Below are positions 18,116 to 24,988 of a DNA stretch of 59,798 nt, piece after piece. How positions within the stretch are numbered: position 1 is the stretch's first letter; the number at the start of each line of letters is the position of its first letter. The DNA comes from Clostridiales bacterium (lineage in GTDB: Bacteria > Bacillota > Clostridia > Oscillospirales > CAG-272): the NCBI GenBank assembly GCA_022800625.1, contig JAAWQR010000010.1:1-59798 (forward strand), in the 5' to 3' direction. Position numbers and translations under genes: made by a program. The notes beneath the pieces were generated by a model. It was not told the origin of the DNA, did no database searches, and worked only from the letters and a program-made list of their open reading frames with translations.

Positions 18116-18418
18116 ATGAATTTTAAATATACTAAACTGAAAAAAGCGAGAAAACCATTAAGTACACAGGCTAAATTTTCTGATCTAATTGATGTTTCAG
18201 AAGAACACTATGTTAAAATTGAAAATGGATACAGCAATCCTTCTGTTCCAGTATTATTAAAAATATGCGAAACGGTTAATATACCAGCTCAGTATTTTTT
18301 CACATCAGGCGAATCTTTTTTGACCCAAGAACAGATTGATATACTGATGGATTACAGTGACAAACATTTAAAAACAATTTTAAACGTATTAAAAGATTTG
18401 TATGAGGGAATTGCTTAA
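18116..18418 (+). CDS. XRE-family regulator
   Basis: 100 residues. The helix-turn-helix occupies about residues 7-62 (KFSDLIDVSEEHYVKIENG, then NPSVPVLLKICETVNI), and a short C-terminal helix follows. Its start is 3 bp after the stop of the XRE fragment, so it may have been translated by coupling to it. A terminator follows at 18468. The target is unknown. Confidence 0.75.
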   Translation: MNFKYTKLKKARKPLSTQAKFSDLIDVSEEHYVKIENGYSNPSVPVLLKICETVNIPAQYFFTSGESFLTQEQIDILMDYSDKHLKTILNVLKDLYEGIA

Positions 18419-18467
18419 GCTATATTTATTTTGTGCAATATAATTAAATTAATTATAAAATCGAAAG

Positions 18468-18500
18468 AACCGTCTGTTATTACAGGCGGTTTTATGTTAT
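18468..18500 (+). terminator. Terminator after the XRE gene
   Basis: A 9-bp stem AACCGTCTG/CAGGCGGTT (18468-18476 with 18483-18491, one G-U) is followed by TTATGTTAT. Confidence 0.65.
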
Positions 18501-18596
18501 CTGTTTGATTTTATTATATACTCCTGTAGTGAGCTACCATATTATTCTTATAGGGAAAATTACGATATATTTTTACAAAAAACACCTTTAATACTA

Positions 18597-18625
18597 TTGA
18601 AAATTATGGTACAATTTCCTATAGT
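18597..18625 (+). promoter_or_regulatory. Sigma-A-like promoter of the sigma-factor operon
   Basis: TTGAAA (18597-18602) and TATAGT (18620-18625) with a 17-bp spacer, 40 bp upstream of the sigma-factor start. An ECF self-promoter cannot be excluded. Confidence 0.6.
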
Positions 18626-18664
18626 ATATATATGGTGCTTTATACATTTTACAGGAGGTCTTAT

Positions 18665-19192
18665 ATGGTCAATAACGATGAATATATGAACATTGTGAAT
18701 CAATACAAAAAACCTCTTTTCAAATATTGTTTTTATCGGCTCATGAATAACACAACATTGGCACAGGAAACTTTAGATGATATCTTTTACGTATTATATA
18801 AAAAGTGGGATAACCTCGATCTAAATGGAAATATTAGAGCTTATTTATATAAAGTGGCGGATAATTGCATTAAGCATAATTTAACTCGTTTTAACCGATA
18901 TTATAAATATAACGAATCATTAGAAGAAGCGGTTGAAAATCGCAAATTAAACAGCGTTTATTGCCTTGATGACTATTTTAATGATCCTGCGTTTGATGAA
19001 GCAATATATATTGAAAAGATAAAACAAATCTTACCGAAAGAATATCAAAAAATTTTTGTTTATCGATATGTAGAAAAGAAAACTCTAATCGAAACAGCCA
19101 ATCTTATTGGCATATCCTATTCATCATTACGATTAAGAATTAAAAAAGTAGATGCCATAATAAGGGATATAATAAAAAATATTTTCAATTAA
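18665..19192 (+). CDS. ECF-type RNA polymerase sigma factor
   Basis: Start chosen at the ATG at 18665 behind AGGAGG (spacing 6), giving 175 residues. Region 2 includes YCFYRLMNNTTLAQETLDDI and the following helix (WDNLDLNGNIRAYLYKVADN). Region 4 at the C-terminus (LPKEYQKIFVYRYVEKKTL, then ANLIGISYSSLRLRIKK) is a helix-turn-helix. The layout matches sigma-70 family ECF factors. The next gene encodes a one-helix membrane protein, as expected of its anti-sigma factor. A small secreted Cys-rich protein closes the operon, so the sigma factor probably responds to an envelope signal. Confidence 0.85.
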   Translation: MVNNDEYMNIVNQYKKPLFKYCFYRLMNNTTLAQETLDDIFYVLYKKWDNLDLNGNIRAYLYKVADNCIKHNLTRFNRYYKYNESLEEAVENRKLNSVYCLDDYFNDPAFDEAIYIEKIKQILPKEYQKIFVYRYVEKKTLIETANLIGISYSSLRLRIKKVDAIIRDIIKNIFN

Positions 19193-19282
19193 TTTTTGTA
19201 ATTTCCGCTAATATTAAAAAAACATAGCATTACTAATAATGAGGTGATGCAAATGAATGTGAAATGAAGAAAGGTGCTTTGT

Positions 19283-20122
19283 ATGAATGATAAATTAGAA
19301 AAAAAGCTCTTACAATATGAAAAAAGCGCCCCGATATCAAACGATGACGAATTAATAAAAGCGATTGAAAATATAATAAACAGTGAAGAATCCCTACCTT
19401 ACGAGGAAAGAGATTTTGATTTGGTTGAAGAAGCAATCGATACTGTTTTGTCGCTTAAAGGTATTGATATCCGGTCGTTAGAAGAATGCACTGACAATTT
19501 AACAGATGACTACGTTTGCAGAATGGATGCCAAAAAAATTAAAAGCATCAAAAAATCCACCTTTAAATCTATTAAATTAAGATGGATAATTCCCGTTGCT
19601 GCTCTTCTGTCCTTGCTTGCCATTACTGCCGGAGCTTATGTATTTGGTTATAATCTTATCGACATGACCAAAGAAGCTATCATGCAGTTGGTAGAAAAAA
19701 CATCGTATAAAGAAGGTGATCACGAATTTATAATTACAAAAGATTACAAAGAATATAATTCTTTATCGGATTATTTAAAAAATGAAAAGACAAGTAACTT
19801 GCTTCTCCCTTATGATCTACCGGAAAATTGTAATATTAAAAATATTTGTGTAGAGGAATATGGAGACTATCAAGCGATAACTTTGAAACTCACTATATCA
19901 GACGAAGATTTTGAACACAGTTTGATTATAGAAACACCCTATATAGGCGAAAACAATTTAAATCAAGAATTGCAGCAAGAAATTGGGAACTATCATGTTA
20001 ATTATAGTCAATATGATGATAAGCATCAAGGTGAATTTATATATAATGAAAACCACTATATAATTGTTTCATCTTCATATGACAATCTAAAAATAATTAT
20101 TGAAAGTTTAAGGAGTAAGTAA
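19283..20122 (+). CDS. Single-pass membrane protein, putative anti-sigma factor (DUF4367-like)
   Basis: Start at the ATG at 19283 with AAGAAAGG eight bases before, giving 279 residues. The acidic cytoplasmic N-terminal about 95 residues would face the sigma factor. A single helix (WIIPVAALLSLLAITAGAYV) crosses the membrane. The external C-terminal about 160 residues resemble DUF4367-type domains seen on Clostridia anti-sigma proteins. No classical zinc-binding ZAS motif (HxxxCxxC) is present. Position between an ECF sigma gene and a secreted-protein gene supports the role, which remains inferred. Confidence 0.65.
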   Translation: MNDKLEKKLLQYEKSAPISNDDELIKAIENIINSEESLPYEERDFDLVEEAIDTVLSLKGIDIRSLEECTDNLTDDYVCRMDAKKIKSIKKSTFKSIKLRWIIPVAALLSLLAITAGAYVFGYNLIDMTKEAIMQLVEKTSYKEGDHEFIITKDYKEYNSLSDYLKNEKTSNLLLPYDLPENCNIKNICVEEYGDYQAITLKLTISDEDFEHSLIIETPYIGENNLNQELQQEIGNYHVNYSQYDDKHQGEFIYNENHYIIVSSSYDNLKIIIESLRSK

Positions 20123-20124
20123 AA

Positions 20125-20544
20125 ATGAAAAAAATAATATCTTTAGTTTCTGCTATATGTATGATAGTTACAGGCGCAGCAATAGGCGGCTCTGCCGCTG
20201 AGTTTGTAGATTCAAATACAAATACTTTTTATTACGGAAATAAAGAAGTTTCCATAAGCGATGAGAATATCAGTCAAGAAAAAATGCAGTTTATTGCCGA
20301 TTATATTATTGGAGAATCCATTACTAATGTACATGAAAATAGTGTATCTCCCTGTGGCATAGCATGTATTTTTGGACACAAAATAGAAACTACTACTGCT
20401 ACAGAAACTGAACACAATGCGTATTCTTCTTCTCCAAAATGTTTAGTAAAAAAATATAAAATTGAATACTGCACCCGTTCTTCCTGCGATTACATAAAAA
20501 AGGAACTGATTAGTTCCTACAGAACCGCTGTTTGTCACGGATAA
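20125..20544 (+). CDS. Small secreted Cys-rich protein of the sigma operon
   Basis: 139 residues with a signal peptide cleaved near GGSAA-EF, leaving a mature chain of about 113 residues. Beyond the signal the C-terminal half has six cysteines (PCGIACIFGH, KCLVKK, YCTRSSC, VCHG) and a Thr-rich TTTATETEH stretch. The pattern suggests disulphides or metal binding. I know no family name. It starts 2 bp after the anti-sigma gene and is followed by a near-perfect terminator, so it is the last gene of a three-gene operon. It may be the signal or effector that the sigma/anti-sigma pair controls. Confidence 0.75.
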   Translation: MKKIISLVSAICMIVTGAAIGGSAAEFVDSNTNTFYYGNKEVSISDENISQEKMQFIADYIIGESITNVHENSVSPCGIACIFGHKIETTTATETEHNAYSSSPKCLVKKYKIEYCTRSSCDYIKKELISSYRTAVCHG

Positions 20545-20556
20545 ATATAATACAAT

Positions 20557-20602
20557 AAAAGAAACCGCTATAAATTCTAACGAATTTATAGCGGTTTCTT
20601 TT
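20557..20602. terminator. Terminator, 21-bp perfect stem
   Basis: Arms 20557-20577 and 20582-20602 pair perfectly with a TAAC loop and T/A-rich flanks. It ends the sigma operon. Confidence 0.93.
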
Positions 20603-20985
20603 AAAATACAAATTAAAATCTTTTTTTCTAAAATCCGCTAATTTTTATATTTTAAAGCAATACTTATATAAACATAAAAATATGTAAAGTTAATTTAAAA
20701 GATAAAAATATATTTTCAGCTCCTTACATAAATCAAATAAATGCGAGTAGCGAATTTCAATAATATTATACTTAAATTAAAATTATATCATACCTGAACA
20801 ATCTATTATTTTAATAGCGCGCACAAAATTAGAGCTAACCTCCGATTTTGTGCGCTTTTTATTATATCTTTCATCCAAACTGCTATTAGGTGGTGAGCAA
20901 ATGCAAAGAAAATTTTTATAGCAAGGTTCCTATTTTCAGCTTTTTTCTCCTTGTTGTCCTTATGAAAGGACACAGGTGAAAATTT
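20603..20985 (+). terminator. Gene-free AT-rich stretch containing an orphan intrinsic terminator (20819-20863)
   Basis: GCGCACAAAAT/ATTTTGTGCGC (20819-20829 with 20845-20855) is followed by TTTTTATT, a strong terminator on the plus strand. Yet no ORF ends in the 200 bp before it. The loop contains ACCTCC, complementary to a Shine-Dalgarno sequence. It may end a small RNA; no clear promoter was found. The rest holds nothing recognisable. Confidence 0.55.
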
Positions 20986-21108
20986 ATGAGCAGTCAACCG
21001 TTTTCTATTTTTGATATTGATAATGATTTAATTCATTTTGCAGATATGTATTTGAAAAATTCATTATTAACGCTAAGCGACACTATTATCATGAAAAAAC
21101 ACAAATGA
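20986..21108 (+). CDS. 40-residue ORF coupled to the HTH gene
   Basis: ATG at 20986, preceded by CACAGGTGAAAATTT, to TGA at 21106-21108. The stop overlaps the next ATG (ATGA at 21105), implying translational coupling. The peptide (starting MSSQPFSIFDIDNDLIHFAD) matches no family I know. Coupling and position argue that it is real, but it may be a shortened remnant. Confidence 0.4.
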   Translation: MSSQPFSIFDIDNDLIHFADMYLKNSLLTLSDTIIMKKHK

Positions 21109-21419
21109 AAAAACATGGTATCGTTTTAGTGGATTTAGAAACTCTCTCAGAAACATTAGGAGCAGAAGACGAAGATTTTGAAACTGTTTTATGTCAACAT
21201 ATTGAGGTAAGTGGCCTTCAAATTCCTGTATATAATCAAGAACTTGCAATAGCATTATTGGAACTTACGGACATGCAGCGTTCTATATTACTACAGAATG
21301 TTGTATTAAATATCACTTTAAAAAAGATCGCTTGTGAACTAAAAATCAGTGAACGAATGGCAAGAAAACATAAACATAATGCCATTGAATCAATTAGAAG
21401 GAGAATGAAAAGACGATGA
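21105..21419 (+). CDS. Sigma-70 region 4-like HTH protein of Tn916/ICE type
   Basis: 104 residues. The C-terminal 55 residues (LTDMQRSILLQNVVLNITL, then ELKISERMARKHKHNAIESI) form a sigma-region-4-like helix-turn-helix. The protein belongs to the short HTH proteins placed shortly before the integrase in Tn916-like and Clostridia ICEs, which regulate element genes. The start overlaps the previous stop (ATGA) and its own TGA overlaps the next ATG (21416), forming a tight three-gene unit. Confidence 0.75.
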   Translation: MKKHGIVLVDLETLSETLGAEDEDFETVLCQHIEVSGLQIPVYNQELAIALLELTDMQRSILLQNVVLNITLKKIACELKISERMARKHKHNAIESIRRRMKRR

Positions 21420-21679
21420 AGTATAAAGAAAGGCGAAAAAAGATTATACTCCCTCCGGCGGATATTATTCTTGAATTACTTAATGATGAGCCACAAAATG
21501 ACATTCATCTTTTAGAATTTTATAATGGATATATTCACGCCGCGGCAACAGAATCTCTTTATACCGTTGATGGATTAAAAGCTGGCTATCATATTAACGA
21601 AGATTTGGTACAAGAAATAAGAATCGAATTTCTGAAAAGTCTCTCTGCATTGCGCAGTACCAGCATTGGGATATTATAA
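21416..21679 (+). CDS. Tn916 Orf8-like helix-turn-helix protein
   Basis: 87 residues: LPPADIILELLNDEPQNDIH, then FYNGYIHAAATESLY and INEDLVQEIRIEFLKSL. This layout matches the conserved HTH_16-type small protein near the integrase of Tn916-family elements. The last residues (STSIGIL) are not family-like, because the gene runs into the integrase deletion junction near 21655. The C-terminus may therefore have been altered by a few residues. Confidence 0.7.
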   Translation: MKYKERRKKIILPPADIILELLNDEPQNDIHLLEFYNGYIHAAATESLYTVDGLKAGYHINEDLVQEIRIEFLKSLSALRSTSIGIL

Positions 21680-22572
21680 ACTAAAATCATTATCGCCAGC
21701 TGTTTTGCAGTCTTTTCTAAACGAAAAATTTAATGCAGGATATAGTCGAAATACTTTAACAACGTTAAAGAGCATTTTATCTGGTTGTCTGAATTATGCT
21801 GTAGAGCCGCTAAAATTGATCCAAACGAGTCCGATTCTAATGGTAAAATTACCATCTCCAAGAGCAACCCCCAAAACACCCACGCGAAAAAAGGAGCGTG
21901 AGATCGTAACATTAGAAGCTTGGGAGAGAATCATTACTCGCTTTCCATATGGACACTCCTGCTACATTCCATTGATGCTAGCTTATCGGTGTGGATTAAG
22001 ATTAGGAGAAGCTTATGCTGTCATGTGGGACGATATAGATTTTGAAAACGGAATTTTAAAAGTTAAAAGACAGGTACAAAACATTGATGGTTTTTGGATT
22101 TTTTGTAATCCGAAATATGATTCTTTCCGTGATATAAGATTAGATAATTTTATGTTGGAAATTTTGCAAAAAACAAAAAGACAGCAGGATAGAGCACGCT
22201 TATACTACGATGAATACTATACGCGTTTATACGAAAATTCAGAACATCAAATTGTTAGCGAAGGAGATGAGACTTGCGAGGAGATACGATTGATAAATGT
22301 TCGTGAAAATGGAACATACATACAACCCCGCACAATGCAGCATTGCAGCCGAGTCATTCATTATGAGTTAGGTTATATGAATTTTGATTTTCATTCACTC
22401 CGGCACACGCATACAACAATGCTGTTGGAAAATGAGGCAAATATAAAAGATGTTCAACATCGTTTGGGACATAAAAATATTCAAGTTACATTAGAAATCT
22501 ATGCACACTTAACTGAAAGAATGCAAGATCGATCGGTTGAGATTTTGAATCAACTCCCAGTTGATAATACTT

Positions 22573-22701
22573 GTACCCCAAATTTACCCGAAAAGGGTAC
22601 AGAAACAGTCAATTTTACCCCCAAATCAGCACGGCTTTTACCCCAAAAACCCAATGAAATCAAGGGTTTACAGCAACGAGAATTTGAAGTTGGGGTACAA
22701 A
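22573..22701. repeat. Four candidate integrase arm-type sites inside the integrase 3' end
   Basis: GTACCCCAAA (22573-22582), TTTACCCCCAAA (22614-22625), TTTACCCCAAAA (22637-22648) and, inverted, TTGGGGTACAAA (22690-22701). Weaker TTTACCCG copies lie at 22583-22590 and 22711-22718. A fifth full copy lies near the left end (800-808). Clustered, oriented repeats just inside an element end are typical of arm-type (DR2-like) sites. Confidence 0.6.
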
Positions 22702-22739
22702 GCATAATTTTTTACCCGATAAAACAACTTTGGAAAGCA

Positions 22740-22771
22740 AAAAAAGAGCCACAAATTAGCAGCTCTTTTTT
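22740..22771 (+). terminator. Terminator embedded in the integrase 3' end
   Basis: AAAAAAGAGC/GCTCTTTTTT (22740-22749 with 22762-22771). The T run lies within the last codons of the integrase. It keeps element transcripts out of the antisense GGGtGRT gene end. Confidence 0.75.
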
Positions 22772-22805
22772 GAAATAAATTCAGTATTTACAAGGGTTTT
22801 CAGCC

Positions 22806-22847
22806 TTATTTACAAGCTTCTTCAACTGCAACAGCGCAAGCAACGGT
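22806..22847. repeat. Right attachment-site repeat (42 bp) within the GGGtGRT gene end
   Basis: It is identical to 594-635 and forms the last 13 codons plus stop of the GGGtGRT gene, which therefore stays intact after insertion (attR-type). Confidence 0.92.
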
Positions 22848-23804
22848 AGCGCCAACCATGGGGTTGTTGCCCATACCGATAAGTCCCATCATCTCAACGT
22901 GAGCCGGAACTGAAGACGAACCTGCAAACTGAGCATCAGAGTGCATACGTCCCATAGTATCCGTCATGCCGTAGCTTGAAGGTCCTGCAGCCATGTTGTC
23001 GGGGTGAAGTGTACGTCCCGTACCGCCGCCGGAAGCAACTGAGAAGTACTTTCTGCCGTTCTCAATGCACCACTTCTTGTATGTACCTGCAACAGGATGC
23101 TGGAATCTTGTCGGGTTTGTAGAGTTACCTGTGATAGATACGCCTACATTCTCATGCTGCATGATAGCAACGCCTTCGCAAACATCGTCAGCACCGTAGC
23201 ACTTTACGTCAGCTCTCGGACCATTTGAATAAGCGTGCTCTTCCACAACCGTGAGTTTCTCTGTAAAGTGATCAAATTCAGTCTTTACATATGTAAAGCC
23301 GTTAATTCTGGAAATGATAAACGCAGCGTCCTTTCCGAGACCGTTCAGGATAACGCGAAGCGGCTTTGTTCTTACCTTGTTAGCGTTAAGAGCGATCTTA
23401 ATCGCACCCTCAGCGGCAGCGAATGACTCGTGACCTGCAAGGAAGCAGAAGCAATCTGTCTCTTCTGAGAGAAGCATTGCGCCGAGGTTACCGTGTCCGA
23501 GACCGACCTTACGGTTTTCGGCAACAGAACCGGGAATGCAAAATGCCTGAAGTCCGATACCGATAGCGGCAGCAGCGTCGCTTGCCTTTGTAGCGCCCTT
23601 CTTGATTGCGATAGCACAACCTACAGTATACGCCCATACAGCGTTCTCAAAACAGATAGGCTGAGTCTCTCTTACTATCTTGTCGCAGTCGATGCCTGCG
23701 GCAAGAGTGATATCGCGGCACTCTTCGATAGAGGAAATACCGTACTCGGCAAGAACGCCGTTGATTTTGTCTACTCTTCTTTCATAGCTTTCAAATAATG
23801 CCAT
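22806..23804 (-). CDS. GGGtGRT-family protein; integration target
   Basis: 332 residues, full length, with the family-naming glycine-rich motif GGGTGRT near residue 272 (SVASGGGTGRTLHPDN) and the C-terminal NPMVGATVACAVAVEE. The family (Pfam GGGtGRT) is soluble, widespread in anaerobes and biochemically uncharacterised. It follows the NifU-like gene by 17 bp in one operon; this pairing recurs in Clostridia and suggests a shared role linked to Fe-S or sulphur chemistry (inference). The last 42 bp are the core of the element's attachment site, so the C-terminus may have been replaced at integration without change of product. Confidence 0.88.
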   Translation of the reverse strand: MALFESYERRVDKINGVLAEYGISSIEECRDITLAAGIDCDKIVRETQPICFENAVWAYTVGCAIAIKKGATKASDAAAAIGIGLQAFCIPGSVAENRKVGLGHGNLGAMLLSEETDCFCFLAGHESFAAAEGAIKIALNANKVRTKPLRVILNGLGKDAAFIISRINGFTYVKTEFDHFTEKLTVVEEHAYSNGPRADVKCYGADDVCEGVAIMQHENVGVSITGNSTNPTRFQHPVAGTYKKWCIENGRKYFSVASGGGTGRTLHPDNMAAGPSSYGMTDTMGRMHSDAQFAGSSSVPAHVEMMGLIGMGNNPMVGATVACAVAVEEACK

Positions 23805-23821
23805 TATACCGTACCTCCTTA

Positions 23822-24523
23822 TTATTCATGACGGGGATCGATGTACTTAGCTGCGTCATCGAATCTGCCGTAGGTTCCCATAGCCTTCTTGTAAGCTTCG
23901 CCGGGTTCCATGCCTTTTTTGATGAAATCGGTCATTTTACCGAGAGATACGAACTCGTATCCGATAACCTGATCGTCGCTGTCAAGAGCCATACGTGTTA
24001 CATAGCCTTCAGCCATCTCAAGATATCTTACACCCTTAGCCTTTGTACCGTACATTGTACCGACCTGTGAACGGCTTCCCTTACCGAGATCCTCAAGTCC
24101 TGCACCGACAGTAAGACCGCCCTCAGAGAATGCAGACTGTGAACGTCCGTATACGATCTGGAGGAAAAGTTCTCTCATTGCAGTGTTGATAGCGTCACAT
24201 ACAAGGTCAGTATTAAGCGCTTCAAGAATTGTCTTTCCGGGAAGTATCTCAGACGCCATAGCGGCAGAGTGAGTCATACCGGAGCAGCCGATAGTCTCAA
24301 CAAGAGCCTCCTCAATTACGCCGTCCTTTACATTAAGCGTAAGCTTGCAGGCACCCTGCTGCGGTGCGCACCAGCCGATACCGTGTGTAAGACCAGAAAT
24401 ATCTTTAATTTCATAAGCCTTAACCCATTTGCCTTCTTCCGGGATCGGAGCCGGACCGTGGTGAGGTCCCTTGGCAACGGTGCACATGTGTTCAACTTCT
24501 TGAGAATATGCTATATTGCTCAT
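23822..24523 (-). CDS. NifU-like Fe-S scaffold-family protein
   Basis: 233 residues related to the NifU/IscU N-terminal fold. Cysteines occur in GWCAPQQGACKL and TIGCSGMTHSAAMASEIL, the latter resembling the NifU second-cysteine loop; another is in DLVCDAIN. Length exceeds typical IscU (about 130) through extra N- and C-terminal segments. It is the first gene of an operon with the GGGtGRT gene, with a consensus promoter 50 bp upstream. No iscS/sufS cysteine desulphurase is adjacent, so its sulphur donor is not evident. A general scaffold role is known for the fold; the specific client is not. Confidence 0.82.
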   Translation of the reverse strand: MSNIAYSQEVEHMCTVAKGPHHGPAPIPEEGKWVKAYEIKDISGLTHGIGWCAPQQGACKLTLNVKDGVIEEALVETIGCSGMTHSAAMASEILPGKTILEALNTDLVCDAINTAMRELFLQIVYGRSQSAFSEGGLTVGAGLEDLGKGSRSQVGTMYGTKAKGVRYLEMAEGYVTRMALDSDDQVIGYEFVSLGKMTDFIKKGMEPGEAYKKAMGTYGRFDDAAKYIDPRHE

Positions 24524-24571
24524 TATCCGTTATCTCCTTGTGAAAATATGATTTGTATTTGTTACTCGTAT

Positions 24572-24600
24572 ATTATATAACAAAACTCATCATTGGTCAA
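24572..24600 (-). promoter_or_regulatory. Sigma-A promoter of the NifU-like/GGGtGRT operon
   Basis: Read on the minus strand: TTGACC (24600-24595), 17-bp spacer, TATAAT (24577-24572). Confidence 0.85.
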
Positions 24601-24988
24601 TAAATTACGAAAATAATTTACACAATTCACGCAATATACTTTTGCTTTTTGTTCCTGAATTTGCCTGCGCTGACAAAATGAGGATCAGCAGCATAAAATA
24701 AATTACGGATGATTACAGCAGAGAAAGAAATTTTCTCTGCGTAAAACATAAAGCGAGTCAGAAATATTCTTCGGTTTTGACCTCCGCCGAATTACCATAT
24801 GATCCGCTGTTTACCGAAGAAACAAAGAAAACATCATATGCCTGAAAATTAAGTTAAATAAAAATTACAAGTAAACCGTTTTCAGACACGGTTTGTGCCT
24901 TTTGCCCCAAGAAAGGGCGCATTTCGCCTACGGCGAAACCGACACAAATAACCACTTTAGTGCCATATGCGCTAAAGTGTAGAAAGGT
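24601..24988. repeat. Gene-free stretch ending in a palindrome block (24873-24979) before spoVFA
   Basis: Three hairpins lie close together: AAACCGT/ACGGTTT (24873-24879, 24888-24894), TTTCGCC-TAC-GGCGAAA (24922-24938) and CACTTTAG...CTAAAGTG (24953-24960, 24972-24979). A further weak stem (GCAGAGAAA/TTTTCTCTGC) lies near 24718-24740. The last hairpin ends two bases before the spoVFA ribosome-binding site. It could be 5' UTR structure or an intergenic palindromic repeat. No ORF was seen. Confidence 0.5.

Larger units (their letters stand above)
21666..22778 (+). pseudogene. int: Tyrosine recombinase (integrase), N-terminally truncated
   Basis: All catalytic residues of the family are visible: Arg in YRCGLRLGEA, His and Arg in HSLRHTHTT, the His in RLGHKN, and the nucleophile Tyr in TLEIYAHL. 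The core-binding domain starts only at YYKLKSLSPAVLQSFL. About 100 N-terminal residues, the arm-binding domain and the first part of the SAM-like domain, are missing. No ATG is available; only a TTG lies at 21666. Homology begins exactly where the preceding HTH gene ends, so one deletion joined them. The C-terminus extends about 75 residues past the active Tyr over candidate arm sites. The gene lies 28 bp from the right repeat. Confidence 0.87.
594..22847. mobile_element. Decayed integrative element (ICE/IME remnant) inserted in the 3' end of a GGGtGRT-family gene
   Basis: The boundaries are a perfect 42-bp direct repeat (594-635 and 22806-22847), identical to the last 42 bp including the stop codon of the minus-strand GGGtGRT gene. 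The integrase gene abuts the right repeat. Backbone genes seen are parA, parB, traG/virD4, an S1-domain protein, a helicase, Tn916-type HTH genes and the integrase. Cargo is secreted or surface proteins, XRE regulators and an ECF sigma operon. Nearly every backbone gene is disrupted and the integrase lacks its N-terminal part. The copy is therefore probably fixed, although the ends look intact. The unit length from repeat to repeat is 22,212 bp. Confidence 0.88.
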
